Shown: one piece after another, positions 1-5,306 of the stretch
Position numbering within the stretch: position 1 is the stretch's first letter
Layout of the letters: every line of letters begins with the position of its first letter
Assembly (NCBI GenBank): GCA_045119215.1
Contig: JBGVDD010000265.1
Location: 1-10,013, forward strand
DNA length: 10,013 nucleotides
Source of the DNA: RUG11237 sp045119215
Lineage (GTDB): Bacteria; Bacillota; Clostridia; Lachnospirales; Lachnospiraceae
Direction: 5' to 3'
Translations under genes and position numbers: made by a program
Notes under the pieces: model-generated
Seen by the model: only the letters and a program-made list of their open reading frames with translations
Databases searched by the model: none
What the model was told of the DNA's origin: nothing

Positions 1-14
1 ACAGTACACAGGTA

Positions 15-38
15 GGTATTTTCGGCACCGAAAATACC
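15..38. repeat. Perfect inverted repeat, 11-bp arms
   Basis: GGTATTTTCGG at 15-25 is followed by CA and its exact reverse complement at 28-38. The stem would close with a loop of about four bases. No T-run follows on either strand, so a classical intrinsic terminator is not supported. Confidence 0.8.
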
Positions 39-60
39 GTACGAAAGACCTCTGGCTACG

Positions 61-98
61 GATTTTGGCCATTTGTAATGCGAAGCATGGCCAAAATC
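61..98. repeat. Perfect inverted repeat, 12-bp arms
   Basis: GATTTTGGCCAT at 61-72 is the exact reverse complement of 87-98. The 14-base spacer contains a small TGC-GAA-GCA stem that shares its last base with the right arm. There is no T-run after it. Confidence 0.8.
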
Positions 99-99
99 G

Positions 100-130
100 G
101 TTACTGTGCACACAATGTGTGTACAGTAAC
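100..130. repeat. Palindrome, copy 1 of the GTTACTGTGCACA family
   Basis: GTTACTGTGCACAC at 100-113, the three-base loop AAT, then GTGTGTACAGTAAC at 117-130. Thirteen of 14 pairs are Watson-Crick and one is a G-T pair (108 with 122). The two outer arms recur at 1850-1878 with the same mismatched position, so this is a repeated element rather than a chance hairpin. Confidence 0.85.
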
Positions 131-162
131 GTAACAGTTTAGCCTATGGCTGAACTGTTACG
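130..162. repeat. Inverted repeat, 15-bp arms, abutting the previous palindrome
   Basis: CGTAACAGTTTAGCC at 130-144, loop TAT, then GGCTGAACTGTTACG at 148-162. Fourteen pairs are Watson-Crick and one is a G-T pair. It starts at the last base of the preceding palindrome. No T-run follows. Confidence 0.85.
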
Positions 163-168
163 ATAAGC

Positions 169-200
169 ATTGCCACCTTCCAGGTGGCAATATAGTTTTT
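169..200 (+). terminator. Hairpin with short T-run, possible terminator for an upstream plus-strand gene
   Basis: ATTGCCACCT at 169-178, loop TCC, then AGGTGGCAAT at 182-191, a perfect 10-bp stem. On the plus strand it is followed by ATAG and five T's (196-200). On the minus strand no T-run follows, so it does not look like a terminator for the kinase gene, although it could still halt that transcript weakly. The T-run is displaced four bases from the stem, which lowers confidence. Confidence 0.45.
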
Positions 201-243
201 ACAGACATGTTATAATCATTTAGCACATAGATAAAATCATCCA

Positions 244-1320
244 TCAATGAAATAGGAAAGCTTCTACCATAACCATAATAATTAGCAACGCCAAAGTAAT
301 AGCAATGGTTCCAATAAAGGCACCAAGAGCCTGGATAACAGGTTTTTTGTGCTGGTGTAAAGGTAGAAAGCGTTGGATGTTTCTATAGTTAAAACAAGCC
401 GCAACTATGAATAAGAGAACAATCAGGGTAAAAAAACGTTCAAACCAGAGCGCAGCACCGAAAGTATCTTTTACCTCTAAAGTCAAACTGATATTAAAAA
501 TCATGAGATAACCTGCAAGGGCACATAATATTTTCCATGGGGTTCTGGTGCGAAATCCGGGTGGAATCCAGGTGGCAATACTTTGGTGAGGTATGTTTTC
601 GTCTTTTTTACTGGTAGTAAGTTTAAGTAAATCCTCCCTTAATGCAGCCACAGACTGGTAACGGTCCAGGGGATTTAATTCAGTACAATGACGGATGACA
701 GAGTCAAATTTTAAGCTTGTGGCAGGCAGTGAGCCCACAAGTTCCTGTAAAAGAATTCCAAGAGAATAAATATCTGTCAACGGTGAGGAAGAACCAAACC
801 CATACTGTTCCGGTGCAGCATAGCCAGGGGTACCCAGTAGCACAGTATCATTGGAAGTACTTTCGGTAAAAAATTTGGCAGCATTGAAATCCAAAAGTAC
901 AAATCTGTGGTAGTTTGTCACAATAATGTTGGATGGTTTGATATCCCTGTGAACAATTGGAGGATGATGCATATGAAGCTTTTCTAAAATGTCACAAAGA
1001 TCCAACATACAATTGAGAATAAAGGTATCTGTGAGCTTAGACGAAGCCATGTATTCTGCTAAAGACTGTCCCGAGATAAATTCCTCAATGATAATAAGCC
1101 GATGGTCTTTTTCGTAGTAGTCAATAAGCTTAGGGATACCTTCTAGTTCCCCATTGTTTTGGCGTAGATACTGATATATATTTATATTATATACATCAAG
1201 GACCTTCTTGACGTAGATTTTATTGGTTTCCTGGTGCTGTACCAGAAAGATGTTATGTTGTTCATTTAGTGTTGCAATGGTCTTATAATAAGACATTGCC
1301 AAAGATTGTGAATAGTCCAT
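244..1320 (-). CDS. Membrane-anchored serine/threonine protein kinase-like protein
   Basis: A 358-residue protein with an N-terminal Hanks-type kinase domain (about 15-235) and a C-terminal hydrophobic part. Catalytic-loop residues are intact: HRDIKPSN at 124-131 with Asp126, Lys128 and Asn131. The likely ATP-binding lysine is Lys39 (YVKKVL), the APE motif is 169-171, and conserved Asp183 and Arg220 are present. Two features are unusual. The metal-binding DFG motif reads DFN (144-146), and the region before Lys39 has no GxGxxG loop. Three predicted helices follow (about 262-282, 294-310 and 328-356), so the kinase should face the cytoplasm with almost no external sensor; there are no PASTA repeats. 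The ATG at 1320 is preceded by a strong AGAGGAGG site. It is transcribed away from the HTH gene at 1377, its likely regulatory partner. Activity is inferred from retained catalytic residues; substrates are unknown. Confidence 0.85.
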   Translation of the reverse strand: MDYSQSLAMSYYKTIATLNEQHNIFLVQHQETNKIYVKKVLDVYNINIYQYLRQNNGELEGIPKLIDYYEKDHRLIIIEEFISGQSLAEYMASSKLTDTFILNCMLDLCDILEKLHMHHPPIVHRDIKPSNIIVTNYHRFVLLDFNAAKFFTESTSNDTVLLGTPGYAAPEQYGFGSSSPLTDIYSLGILLQELVGSLPATSLKFDSVIRHCTELNPLDRYQSVAALREDLLKLTTSKKDENIPHQSIATWIPPGFRTRTPWKILCALAGYLMIFNISLTLEVKDTFGAALWFERFFTLIVLLFIVAACFNYRNIQRFLPLHQHKKPVIQALGAFIGTIAITLALLIIMVMVEAFLFH

Positions 1321-1350
1321 GGTATCCTCCTCTTTTGTAAATTAGATACC
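1321..1350 (-). promoter_or_regulatory. Kinase ribosome-binding site inside an inverted repeat
   Basis: On the minus-strand transcript, GGTATC (1350-1345) and GATACC (1326-1321) are reverse complements that flank 18 bases ending in the AGAGGAG core of the kinase Shine-Dalgarno site. It could be a weak mRNA hairpin with the ribosome site in its loop and right arm, or a DNA operator for the neighbouring HTH protein. The arms are only 6 bp, so chance remains possible. Confidence 0.35.
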
Positions 1351-1353
1351 AAT

Positions 1354-1361
1354 AGTATAAC
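1354..1361. promoter_or_regulatory. Overlapping divergent -10-like elements
   Basis: The same bases read TATAAC on the plus strand (1356-1361) and TATACT on the minus strand (1359-1354). On the plus side a TTTTGT stretch at 1333-1338 sits 17 bases upstream; on the minus side I see no clear -35 box. If both are used, polymerases for the kinase and the HTH gene would compete for one site. The plus-strand transcript would have an extremely short leader, which weakens that assignment. Confidence 0.3.
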
Positions 1362-1376
1362 AGATTGGAGAAGAAA

Positions 1377-1838
1377 ATGAGAGAAAAAAACACAACAGAG
1401 TTAGAAAATATTTTAGGAAGAACACATTTGACAGAATTTGAATCTTATTGCCAGCAGAATAAGGATAGTATGTTTGAGGACAAGGAGAGTTTTTATGTTT
1501 ATATTAGGGACATACTGGCAAAGAAGCATATGACCCAGCAGCGTGTGTTTTTAAATGCAGATATTCCGGAGCGCTATGGGTATAAACTGTTGTCTGGGGA
1601 AAAACATACGAAGCAAAGGGATGTGATTCTTAGAATCTGCTATGCAGGGGAATTAACATTGAGTCAGACCCAGAGAGCACTTAAGAAATATGGTATGCCG
1701 GAATTATATGCCAAAGTACCAAGAGATGCCTTATTGATGATTATGTTTAATGAACGTCCGGGGGATATTATTGAGGTGAATGCACTGCTTCGGAAAAAGG
1801 GTATGGAGCCCTTAAGAACCAGTGGAATCCAGGAGTAA
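1377..1838 (+). CDS. Small helix-turn-helix-like (XRE-type) protein divergent from the kinase
   Basis: I place the start at ATG 1377, giving 153 residues, because GGAG at 1367-1370 is six bases upstream. An in-frame TTG at 1365 would swallow that site. The protein is soluble and has no signal peptide. Residues about 40-105 resemble an XRE/lambda-repressor type fold: RDILAKKHMTQQRVF (44-58) reads as the first helices, GYKLLSGEKH (68-77) as the recognition region, and LTLSQTQRALKKYGM (93-107) as a following helix. The C-terminal part (about 108-153) is not recognised. Its head-to-head position with the kinase suggests a shared pathway, either regulation of that promoter or phosphorylation by the kinase. 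Neither can be seen directly. It could instead be a small adaptor with an HTH-like fold that does not bind DNA. Confidence 0.7.
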   Translation: MREKNTTELENILGRTHLTEFESYCQQNKDSMFEDKESFYVYIRDILAKKHMTQQRVFLNADIPERYGYKLLSGEKHTKQRDVILRICYAGELTLSQTQRALKKYGMPELYAKVPRDALLMIMFNERPGDIIEVNALLRKKGMEPLRTSGIQE

Positions 1839-1849
1839 ATGCTGAAATA

Positions 1850-1878
1850 GTTACTGTGCACAGGGTGTGTACAGTAAC
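1850..1878. repeat. Palindrome, copy 2 of the GTTACTGTGCACA family
   Basis: GTTACTGTGCACA at 1850-1862, loop GGG, then TGTGTACAGTAAC at 1866-1878. Twelve pairs are Watson-Crick and one is G-T, at the same position as in copy 1 (100-130). Only the loop and the innermost pair differ between the copies. It begins 11 bases after the HTH gene stop. The following bases (ACAATCTTAC) are not a good T-run, so it may reduce read-through or protect the 3' end rather than act as a standard terminator. Confidence 0.8.
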
Positions 1879-1938
1879 ACAATCTTACATATAAAGAAAT
1901 TTACCACCGTAATGGGGGCAACAAGAACAGATACAATT

Positions 1939-1947
1939 TGTTATACT
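1939..1947 (+). promoter_or_regulatory. Extended -10 promoter for the VanZ-like operon
   Basis: The bases TGTTATACT form a TG-N-TATACT extended -10 element. No good -35 box lies at 16-18 bases upstream, which is tolerated by promoters of this class. Transcription would begin near 1954, only a few bases before the AAGGGGG ribosome site at 1957-1963. Confidence 0.4.
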
Positions 1948-1970
1948 GTGAAATATAAGGGGGATGGAAT

Positions 1971-2399
1971 GTGGGATATAAACAGAAGATTTGGTGGATA
2001 GGTTTACATATAGCGGTGCCCCTGATTATGGGGGCTGTGATATATTATTTGATTTCACCGGAAGTAATTTTTATAAAGATGTTTTCAACTCATGGGAGGA
2101 TTCCAACGCCTTTAAAGTTAAATCAGAGTCATGTGATATACAGGTTTATCAGAAATTATTTTTTGGATATGCTGTGGGCCTATGCTTTGATGAACACACT
2201 TATTTTTTTGATTGGTAAAAGTTCATCCGCAATAAAGATAAGTGTCAGTATGGCAATTATTTTTACAGTAATTCTAGAAGGGTTGCAGCTGACGTCCTTT
2301 GTCAGTGGAACCTTTGATGTTTGGGATATTGTGGTTGAAATAATTGGTGAATTGTTTGCAGTGTGGATGAACAACAAGAGAAAGGGAGGATTTTTATGA
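1971..2399 (+). CDS. VanZ-like small membrane protein
   Basis: A 142-residue membrane protein starting at GTG 1971, seven bases after AAGGGGG (1957-1963). There is no in-frame ATG nearby to replace it. Four hydrophobic segments are visible at about 8-28, 65-82, 88-107 and 117-134. The C-terminal half carries the VanZ-family pattern: Glu103 and Gln106 (EGLQ), then GTFDVWDI with Asp116 and Asp119. The position usually occupied by Asn after this is Glu123. VanZ itself gives low-level teicoplanin resistance by an unknown mechanism, and most small homologues have no assigned role, so this is a family call only. Its TGA overlaps the ATG of the next gene by four bases (ATGA), so the two are probably translationally coupled and may act together at the membrane. 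Confidence 0.72.
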   Translation: MGYKQKIWWIGLHIAVPLIMGAVIYYLISPEVIFIKMFSTHGRIPTPLKLNQSHVIYRFIRNYFLDMLWAYALMNTLIFLIGKSSSAIKISVSMAIIFTVILEGLQLTSFVSGTFDVWDIVVEIIGELFAVWMNNKRKGGFL

Positions 2400-3358
2400 G
2401 ACACATGAAAAAAAAGAAGGACTTGAAACTTGTGAAGAAAAATACAAAGGGAGTTGCTGTGGCACTGTGTTTATCATTGTTTGCAGCTATGGCTTTGGGA
2501 AGTGGTTCCGCAGAGTCAGAAGGGGGAAAGGACATTGTGGCATCAGATAAGAATGACACGAAAACAGAAGATAGCAATGGAAATACGAAAGAAAAAGAAA
2601 GTGCCAAAGCTTCTAAGGTAACCATTGAAGAACAGGAATTGGTGAACCAGAATGATATTGTGGTTACGGCAAAAGAATATGTAAACGATGAAATCTGGGG
2701 CGATGGAATTAATCTTGTACTTGAAAATAATTCCACAAAGGATGTAACGGTTTCCTGCAACGCCCTGATTGTAAATGATTATATGATTACGGATTTATTT
2801 GTGTCAGAGGTGGCAGCGGGAAAGAAGGCAAATGAGACAGTATATTTATCATCTTCTGAATTAAAGGCGGCAGGAATAGATACGGTAGGTAAGGTGGAGA
2901 TTTATTTTCATGTATATGATTCGGCATCTTATGATACGATTTTTGACACCGATGCTGTGACAATCCAGACTTCAGAATTTGCAAATATGGATACTACACC
3001 TAAGGATGCAGGTACAGAACTGTATAATGAGGGCGGAATCCGGATTGTTGGAAAAACGGTGGATGAGGACAGCTTCTGGGGTACTGCAATATTACTTTAT
3101 ATCGAAAATAATTCAGGGAAAAATGTGGGTATTTCCGTAGATAATATGTCTATCAATGGATTTATGATGAATCCCCTTTTTACATCCACTGTGTACAATG
3201 GAAAGAAGGCCATTGATGACATTACCATTCTCTCTACCGATTTGGAAGAGAATGGAATAGAAACTGTGGAAGATGTAGAATTAAAGTTCCATATCTATGA
3301 TGAGGATTCCTATAATACAATTGCGGATACAGATGCCATCACATTTTCAGCAAAATAA
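2396..3358 (+). CDS. Exported protein with two tandem copies of a beta-rich domain
   Basis: A 320-residue protein. I prefer ATG 2396 over the upstream ATG 2363 because AGGGAGG lies just before it and it overlaps the preceding stop as ATGA. The N-terminus is very basic (KKKK at 5-8) and is followed by a hydrophobic stretch (about 19-35) ending ALGSGSA, a plausible signal peptide or anchor. There is no lipobox cysteine. A Ser/Glu/Lys/Asp-rich linker spans about 39-75. Two homologous units follow, about 81-191 and 208-318. Shared blocks are WGDGINLVLENNS (101-113) with WGTAILLYIENNS (228-240), the Gly-Lys-Lys stretch near 142 and 269, and FHVYDSASYDTI (171-182) with FHIYDEDSYNTI (298-309). The fold looks like an extracellular beta-sandwich, but I do not recognise a named family with certainty. 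Function is unknown; a surface ligand-binding or envelope role is a guess. Confidence 0.8.
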   Translation: MRHMKKKKDLKLVKKNTKGVAVALCLSLFAAMALGSGSAESEGGKDIVASDKNDTKTEDSNGNTKEKESAKASKVTIEEQELVNQNDIVVTAKEYVNDEIWGDGINLVLENNSTKDVTVSCNALIVNDYMITDLFVSEVAAGKKANETVYLSSSELKAAGIDTVGKVEIYFHVYDSASYDTIFDTDAVTIQTSEFANMDTTPKDAGTELYNEGGIRIVGKTVDEDSFWGTAILLYIENNSGKNVGISVDNMSINGFMMNPLFTSTVYNGKKAIDDITILSTDLEENGIETVEDVELKFHIYDEDSYNTIADTDAITFSAK

Positions 3359-3393
3359 AATAGGTCTACTTGGATAGGAGTTGTAAAAAAGTG

Positions 3394-3429
3394 AAAAAGG
3401 ACATTAGGCGAAGGCTTAATGTCCTTTTT
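3394..3429 (+). terminator. Strong intrinsic terminator after the VanZ-like operon
   Basis: AAAAAGGACATTA (3394-3406) pairs perfectly with TAATGTCCTTTTT (3417-3429). The stem extends inward through GGC/GCT, with one G-T pair, to a GAAG loop. The right arm ends in five T's, and the left arm begins with five A's, so it could work in both directions. It lies 35 bases after the stop at 3358 and separates two operons. Confidence 0.88.
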
Positions 3430-3472
3430 GTGCGTGTCAGGGAAGAAAAAGTGTCTCTTATTGTGGATACTA

Positions 3473-3500
3473 TTGCAATATTTTTCCACATTGGTACAAT
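3473..3500 (+). promoter_or_regulatory. Promoter of the LytTR-ABC operon
   Basis: TTGCAA (3473-3478), a 16-base spacer, then TACAAT (3495-3500), with TG-G immediately before the -10. The start of transcription would be near 3507, just upstream of the GGGAGG ribosome site before ATG 3531. I could not find a convincing pair of LytTR direct-repeat sites around it. Confidence 0.6.
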
Positions 3501-3530
3501 TATTATGACAAAAGAGAAGGGAGGAAATCA

Positions 3531-3968
3531 ATGAAACTAAAGCTTGAAAAAATTGAACAGGGGGAAGATGAGGTAGTTATTCGATACCACCGGAGGGACA
3601 AGAAAATTGAGAGGATTATCAATTTTGTAAAAGGAGAGGAATGCAAACTTTTTGGAATTTATAATGGCAGTAAGGTAATTCTTGACAAACATGAGATTCT
3701 GTACATAGAAAGTGTGGATGGTAAAACCTTTGCATACACCAAAGAAGCGGTATATCAGATGGATTATACCTTGTTGCAGCTTACCAAAATGTTACAGGAT
3801 ATCAATTTTTTCAGGTGTAGTAAGTCCATGATTCTCAATATCGACAAGGTAGCATCTCTAAAAAGTATGCCATCAAATCGCATTGACGCTGCCATGTGCA
3901 ATGGAGAACATATTATAATTTCAAGAACTTATGCTGTGGCATTTCGAAAAAGACTGAGAGGTGAATAA
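3531..3968 (+). CDS. LytTR-family DNA-binding regulator without a receiver domain
   Basis: A 145-residue cytoplasmic protein starting at ATG 3531 after GGGAGG. Residues 47-144 match the LytTR DNA-binding fold: HEILYIESVDGKTFAYT (54-70), FFRCSKSMILNIDKV (93-107), which corresponds to the family's FxRxHRSxxVN signature with Cys in place of His, and IIISRTYAVAFRKRL (128-142). The first 45 residues form a short basic extension, not a phosphoacceptor domain, so it is not a conventional two-component response regulator. Proteins of this architecture are commonly paired with a small membrane protein next door that holds them inactive, and here such a gene follows two bases after the stop. It is probably the autoregulator of its own operon, which includes an ABC transporter. 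Confidence 0.88.
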   Translation: MKLKLEKIEQGEDEVVIRYHRRDKKIERIINFVKGEECKLFGIYNGSKVILDKHEILYIESVDGKTFAYTKEAVYQMDYTLLQLTKMLQDINFFRCSKSMILNIDKVASLKSMPSNRIDAAMCNGEHIIISRTYAVAFRKRLRGE

Positions 3969-3970
3969 AA

Positions 3971-4462
3971 TTGAGAAAACAAAATGATGATAAAAAAAAG
4001 AAAAAGATTTCTTTTTGGGAAAAATACTTGACAAAAGAGATAGGAATTGAATTTAAGGCATGCCTGTACTTTTATTGTATCTTATTTTTTTATTGTATCT
4101 ACAGAATATGTATGGGAAGTCTGGAAGCAAGTATTATACATATGGCAGAGATGATTTTTTTAACTTACTGCATGGGATATTTGCAGGTGTTTGTGTTATT
4201 TGATTTTGATGAATCAGACTGTGTGGGAATTAAAGAAGTTTTAAGTATGATTTTGTGTTCTTTTTTGTATGCAGCAGCTTCTTACTTTGGAAGGTGGTTT
4301 GATGGAAGCTTCGTTTTAAGCTTGGGATTTTTCGGGTATATGTTGTTTGCCTATGGTTGTGCTTTCTGGGTTTATAAATTAAAGCGACAGATAGATGGAA
4401 AGATTTTAAATGAAGAATTAAAGGCATTTCAAGAAAGGGATGGTGGTTATAATGGGAAATAG
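3971..4462 (+). CDS. Four-helix membrane protein, DUF3021-like partner of LytTR
   Basis: A 163-residue protein with a TTG start at 3971. GAGAGGTG, spanning the end of the LytTR gene, supplies the ribosome site. No in-frame ATG occurs until residue 48, inside the first helix region, so TTG is the only sensible start. A lysine-rich N-terminus (KKKKK near 8-12) precedes four hydrophobic segments at about 29-47, 57-78, 87-106 and 114-135, then a charged cytoplasmic tail. This layout and its position after a LytTR gene fit DUF3021-type inhibitory partners, in which the membrane protein controls the regulator. The family call rests on topology and context more than on a diagnostic motif. Its end overlaps the ABC ATPase start by 11 bases, which suggests coupled translation. 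Confidence 0.65.
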   Translation: MRKQNDDKKKKKISFWEKYLTKEIGIEFKACLYFYCILFFYCIYRICMGSLEASIIHMAEMIFLTYCMGYLQVFVLFDFDESDCVGIKEVLSMILCSFLYAAASYFGRWFDGSFVLSLGFFGYMLFAYGCAFWVYKLKRQIDGKILNEELKAFQERDGGYNGK

Positions 4463-5288
4463 AGAAAAAGTAATCGAAATTGAGAATTTAACAAAAAATT
4501 ATGGAAAGTATCCAGGAGTGAAGAACGTGACGTTCTCTGTACAGAAAGGGGATATCTTTGGATTCTTAGGTCCCAATGGAGCAGGAAAATCCACTACTAT
4601 CCGTTCCATGTTAGGATTGATTTCCTTTCAGGAAGGAAGTATTCATATTTTGGGTAAGGATATCAAGAGTAAGAAGGAAGAGATTTTAAAAGAAGTGGGT
4701 TATATGCCTTCGGAGGCAATGTTTTATCCGGCTATGACAGTGAAGGATACCATAAAGATGGCAGAAGAAATTCACAAGAAAGACTGTAGTGAGGAAGCGG
4801 AAAAAATTTGTGAACGATTGCAGGTGAGTAAAAACAAAAAGATTAGTGAATTGTCCTTGGGAAACAGGAAAAAGGTCAGTATCGTCTGTGCCATGCAGCA
4901 TCAACCAAAACTCTTTGTCTTTGATGAACCTACCAGTGGCTTAGACCCTTTAATGCAGGCGGAGTTTTTTCGATTGATAGAAGAATATGTATCGAAAGGA
5001 GCAACCTGTATGCTGTCTACCCATGTATTGTCAGAAGTAAAGAAATACTGCAACAATGTAGCAATTATGAAGCAGGGAGCGTTGCAGTGCGTGGAGAAGG
5101 TGTCAAACATCACCAGGACCAATGCTAAAAGAATTAAAATGATTCGGGATGGAATCCATTTGGATTATCTGTATCAGGGGGATTTAAATGAACTGTATAA
5201 AGAATTACAGGGACATGACATTACAGATATTTTGATCGAAGAGCCATCGTTAGAAGAGATTTTTACAAAATTCTACGAAAATAAGTAG
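4452..5288 (+). CDS. ABC transporter ATP-binding protein (ABC-2 exporter type)
   Basis: A 278-residue nucleotide-binding subunit. I choose ATG 4452, preceded by GGTGG at good spacing. The in-frame ATG at 4440 would have its purine stretch directly against the codon. Walker A is GPNGAGKST (40-48), the ABC signature is LSLGN (134-138), and Walker B is LFVFDEP (154-160) with Asp158 and catalytic Glu159. The D-loop is GLDP (163-166) and the switch histidine is His191 (STHVLS). The Q-loop region reads GYMPSE (83-88), without the usual glutamine, as in some BcrA-like exporters. A C-terminal extension (about 218-278) follows the core, as in many ABC-2 export ATPases. It should energise the permease encoded 18 bases downstream. 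The substrate is unknown; peptide or drug efflux or self-protection would fit the LytTR context. Confidence 0.93.
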   Translation: MGNREKVIEIENLTKNYGKYPGVKNVTFSVQKGDIFGFLGPNGAGKSTTIRSMLGLISFQEGSIHILGKDIKSKKEEILKEVGYMPSEAMFYPAMTVKDTIKMAEEIHKKDCSEEAEKICERLQVSKNKKISELSLGNRKKVSIVCAMQHQPKLFVFDEPTSGLDPLMQAEFFRLIEEYVSKGATCMLSTHVLSEVKKYCNNVAIMKQGALQCVEKVSNITRTNAKRIKMIRDGIHLDYLYQGDLNELYKELQGHDITDILIEEPSLEEIFTKFYENK

Positions 5289-5306
5289 AGAAAGGAATGG
5301 TGTAAC

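Larger units (their letters stand above)
1..243. other. Gene-free region made of stacked inverted repeats
   Basis: No credible coding sequence was found here on either strand. About two thirds of the first 191 bases lie in five successive inverted repeats, at 15-38, 61-98, 100-130, 130-162 and 169-191, listed separately. The third and fourth abut exactly at base 130. The region lies downstream of the minus-strand kinase gene and probably downstream of a plus-strand gene outside the window, so it sits between two convergent gene ends. Bases 192-243 are plain A/T-rich sequence with no signal I can name. The window may cut into a further element, because its first bases (AGTACACAGG at 3-12) also occur in the hairpin at 7269-7294. 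Confidence 0.7.

Noticed and set aside
1..191. Reading the repeat array as a CRISPR
   Set aside because: The repeats are inverted and differ in sequence, with loops of 2-14 bases. There are no direct repeats with regular spacers and no cas genes.
1365..1376. TTG start for the HTH gene, adding four residues
   Set aside because: GGAG at 1367-1370 is properly spaced for ATG 1377 and would lie inside the coding sequence if TTG were used.
2363..2395. Upstream ATG for the two-domain exported protein
   Set aside because: It would extend the gene into the VanZ-like coding sequence and put 11 charged residues before the signal region. ATG 2396 has a good ribosome site and an ATGA overlap.
2396..2510. 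Lipoprotein signal in the two-domain exported protein
   Set aside because: The only cysteine near the hydrophobic segment (residue 25, ALCLSL) lies inside the helix rather than after a lipobox, so an ordinary signal peptide or anchor is more likely.
2302..2760. A 152-codon minus-strand open frame antisense to the VanZ-like and exported protein genes
   Set aside because: It overlaps two well-supported plus-strand genes, has a low-complexity Ser/Phe-rich translation typical of the antisense of acidic, lysine-rich coding sequence, and shows no recognisable domain.
4440..4451. Upstream ATG for the ABC ATPase
   Set aside because: The purine-rich stretch GAAAGGG touches this ATG with no spacing, whereas ATG 4452 has GGTGG about six bases before it and gives the usual N-terminus for the family.
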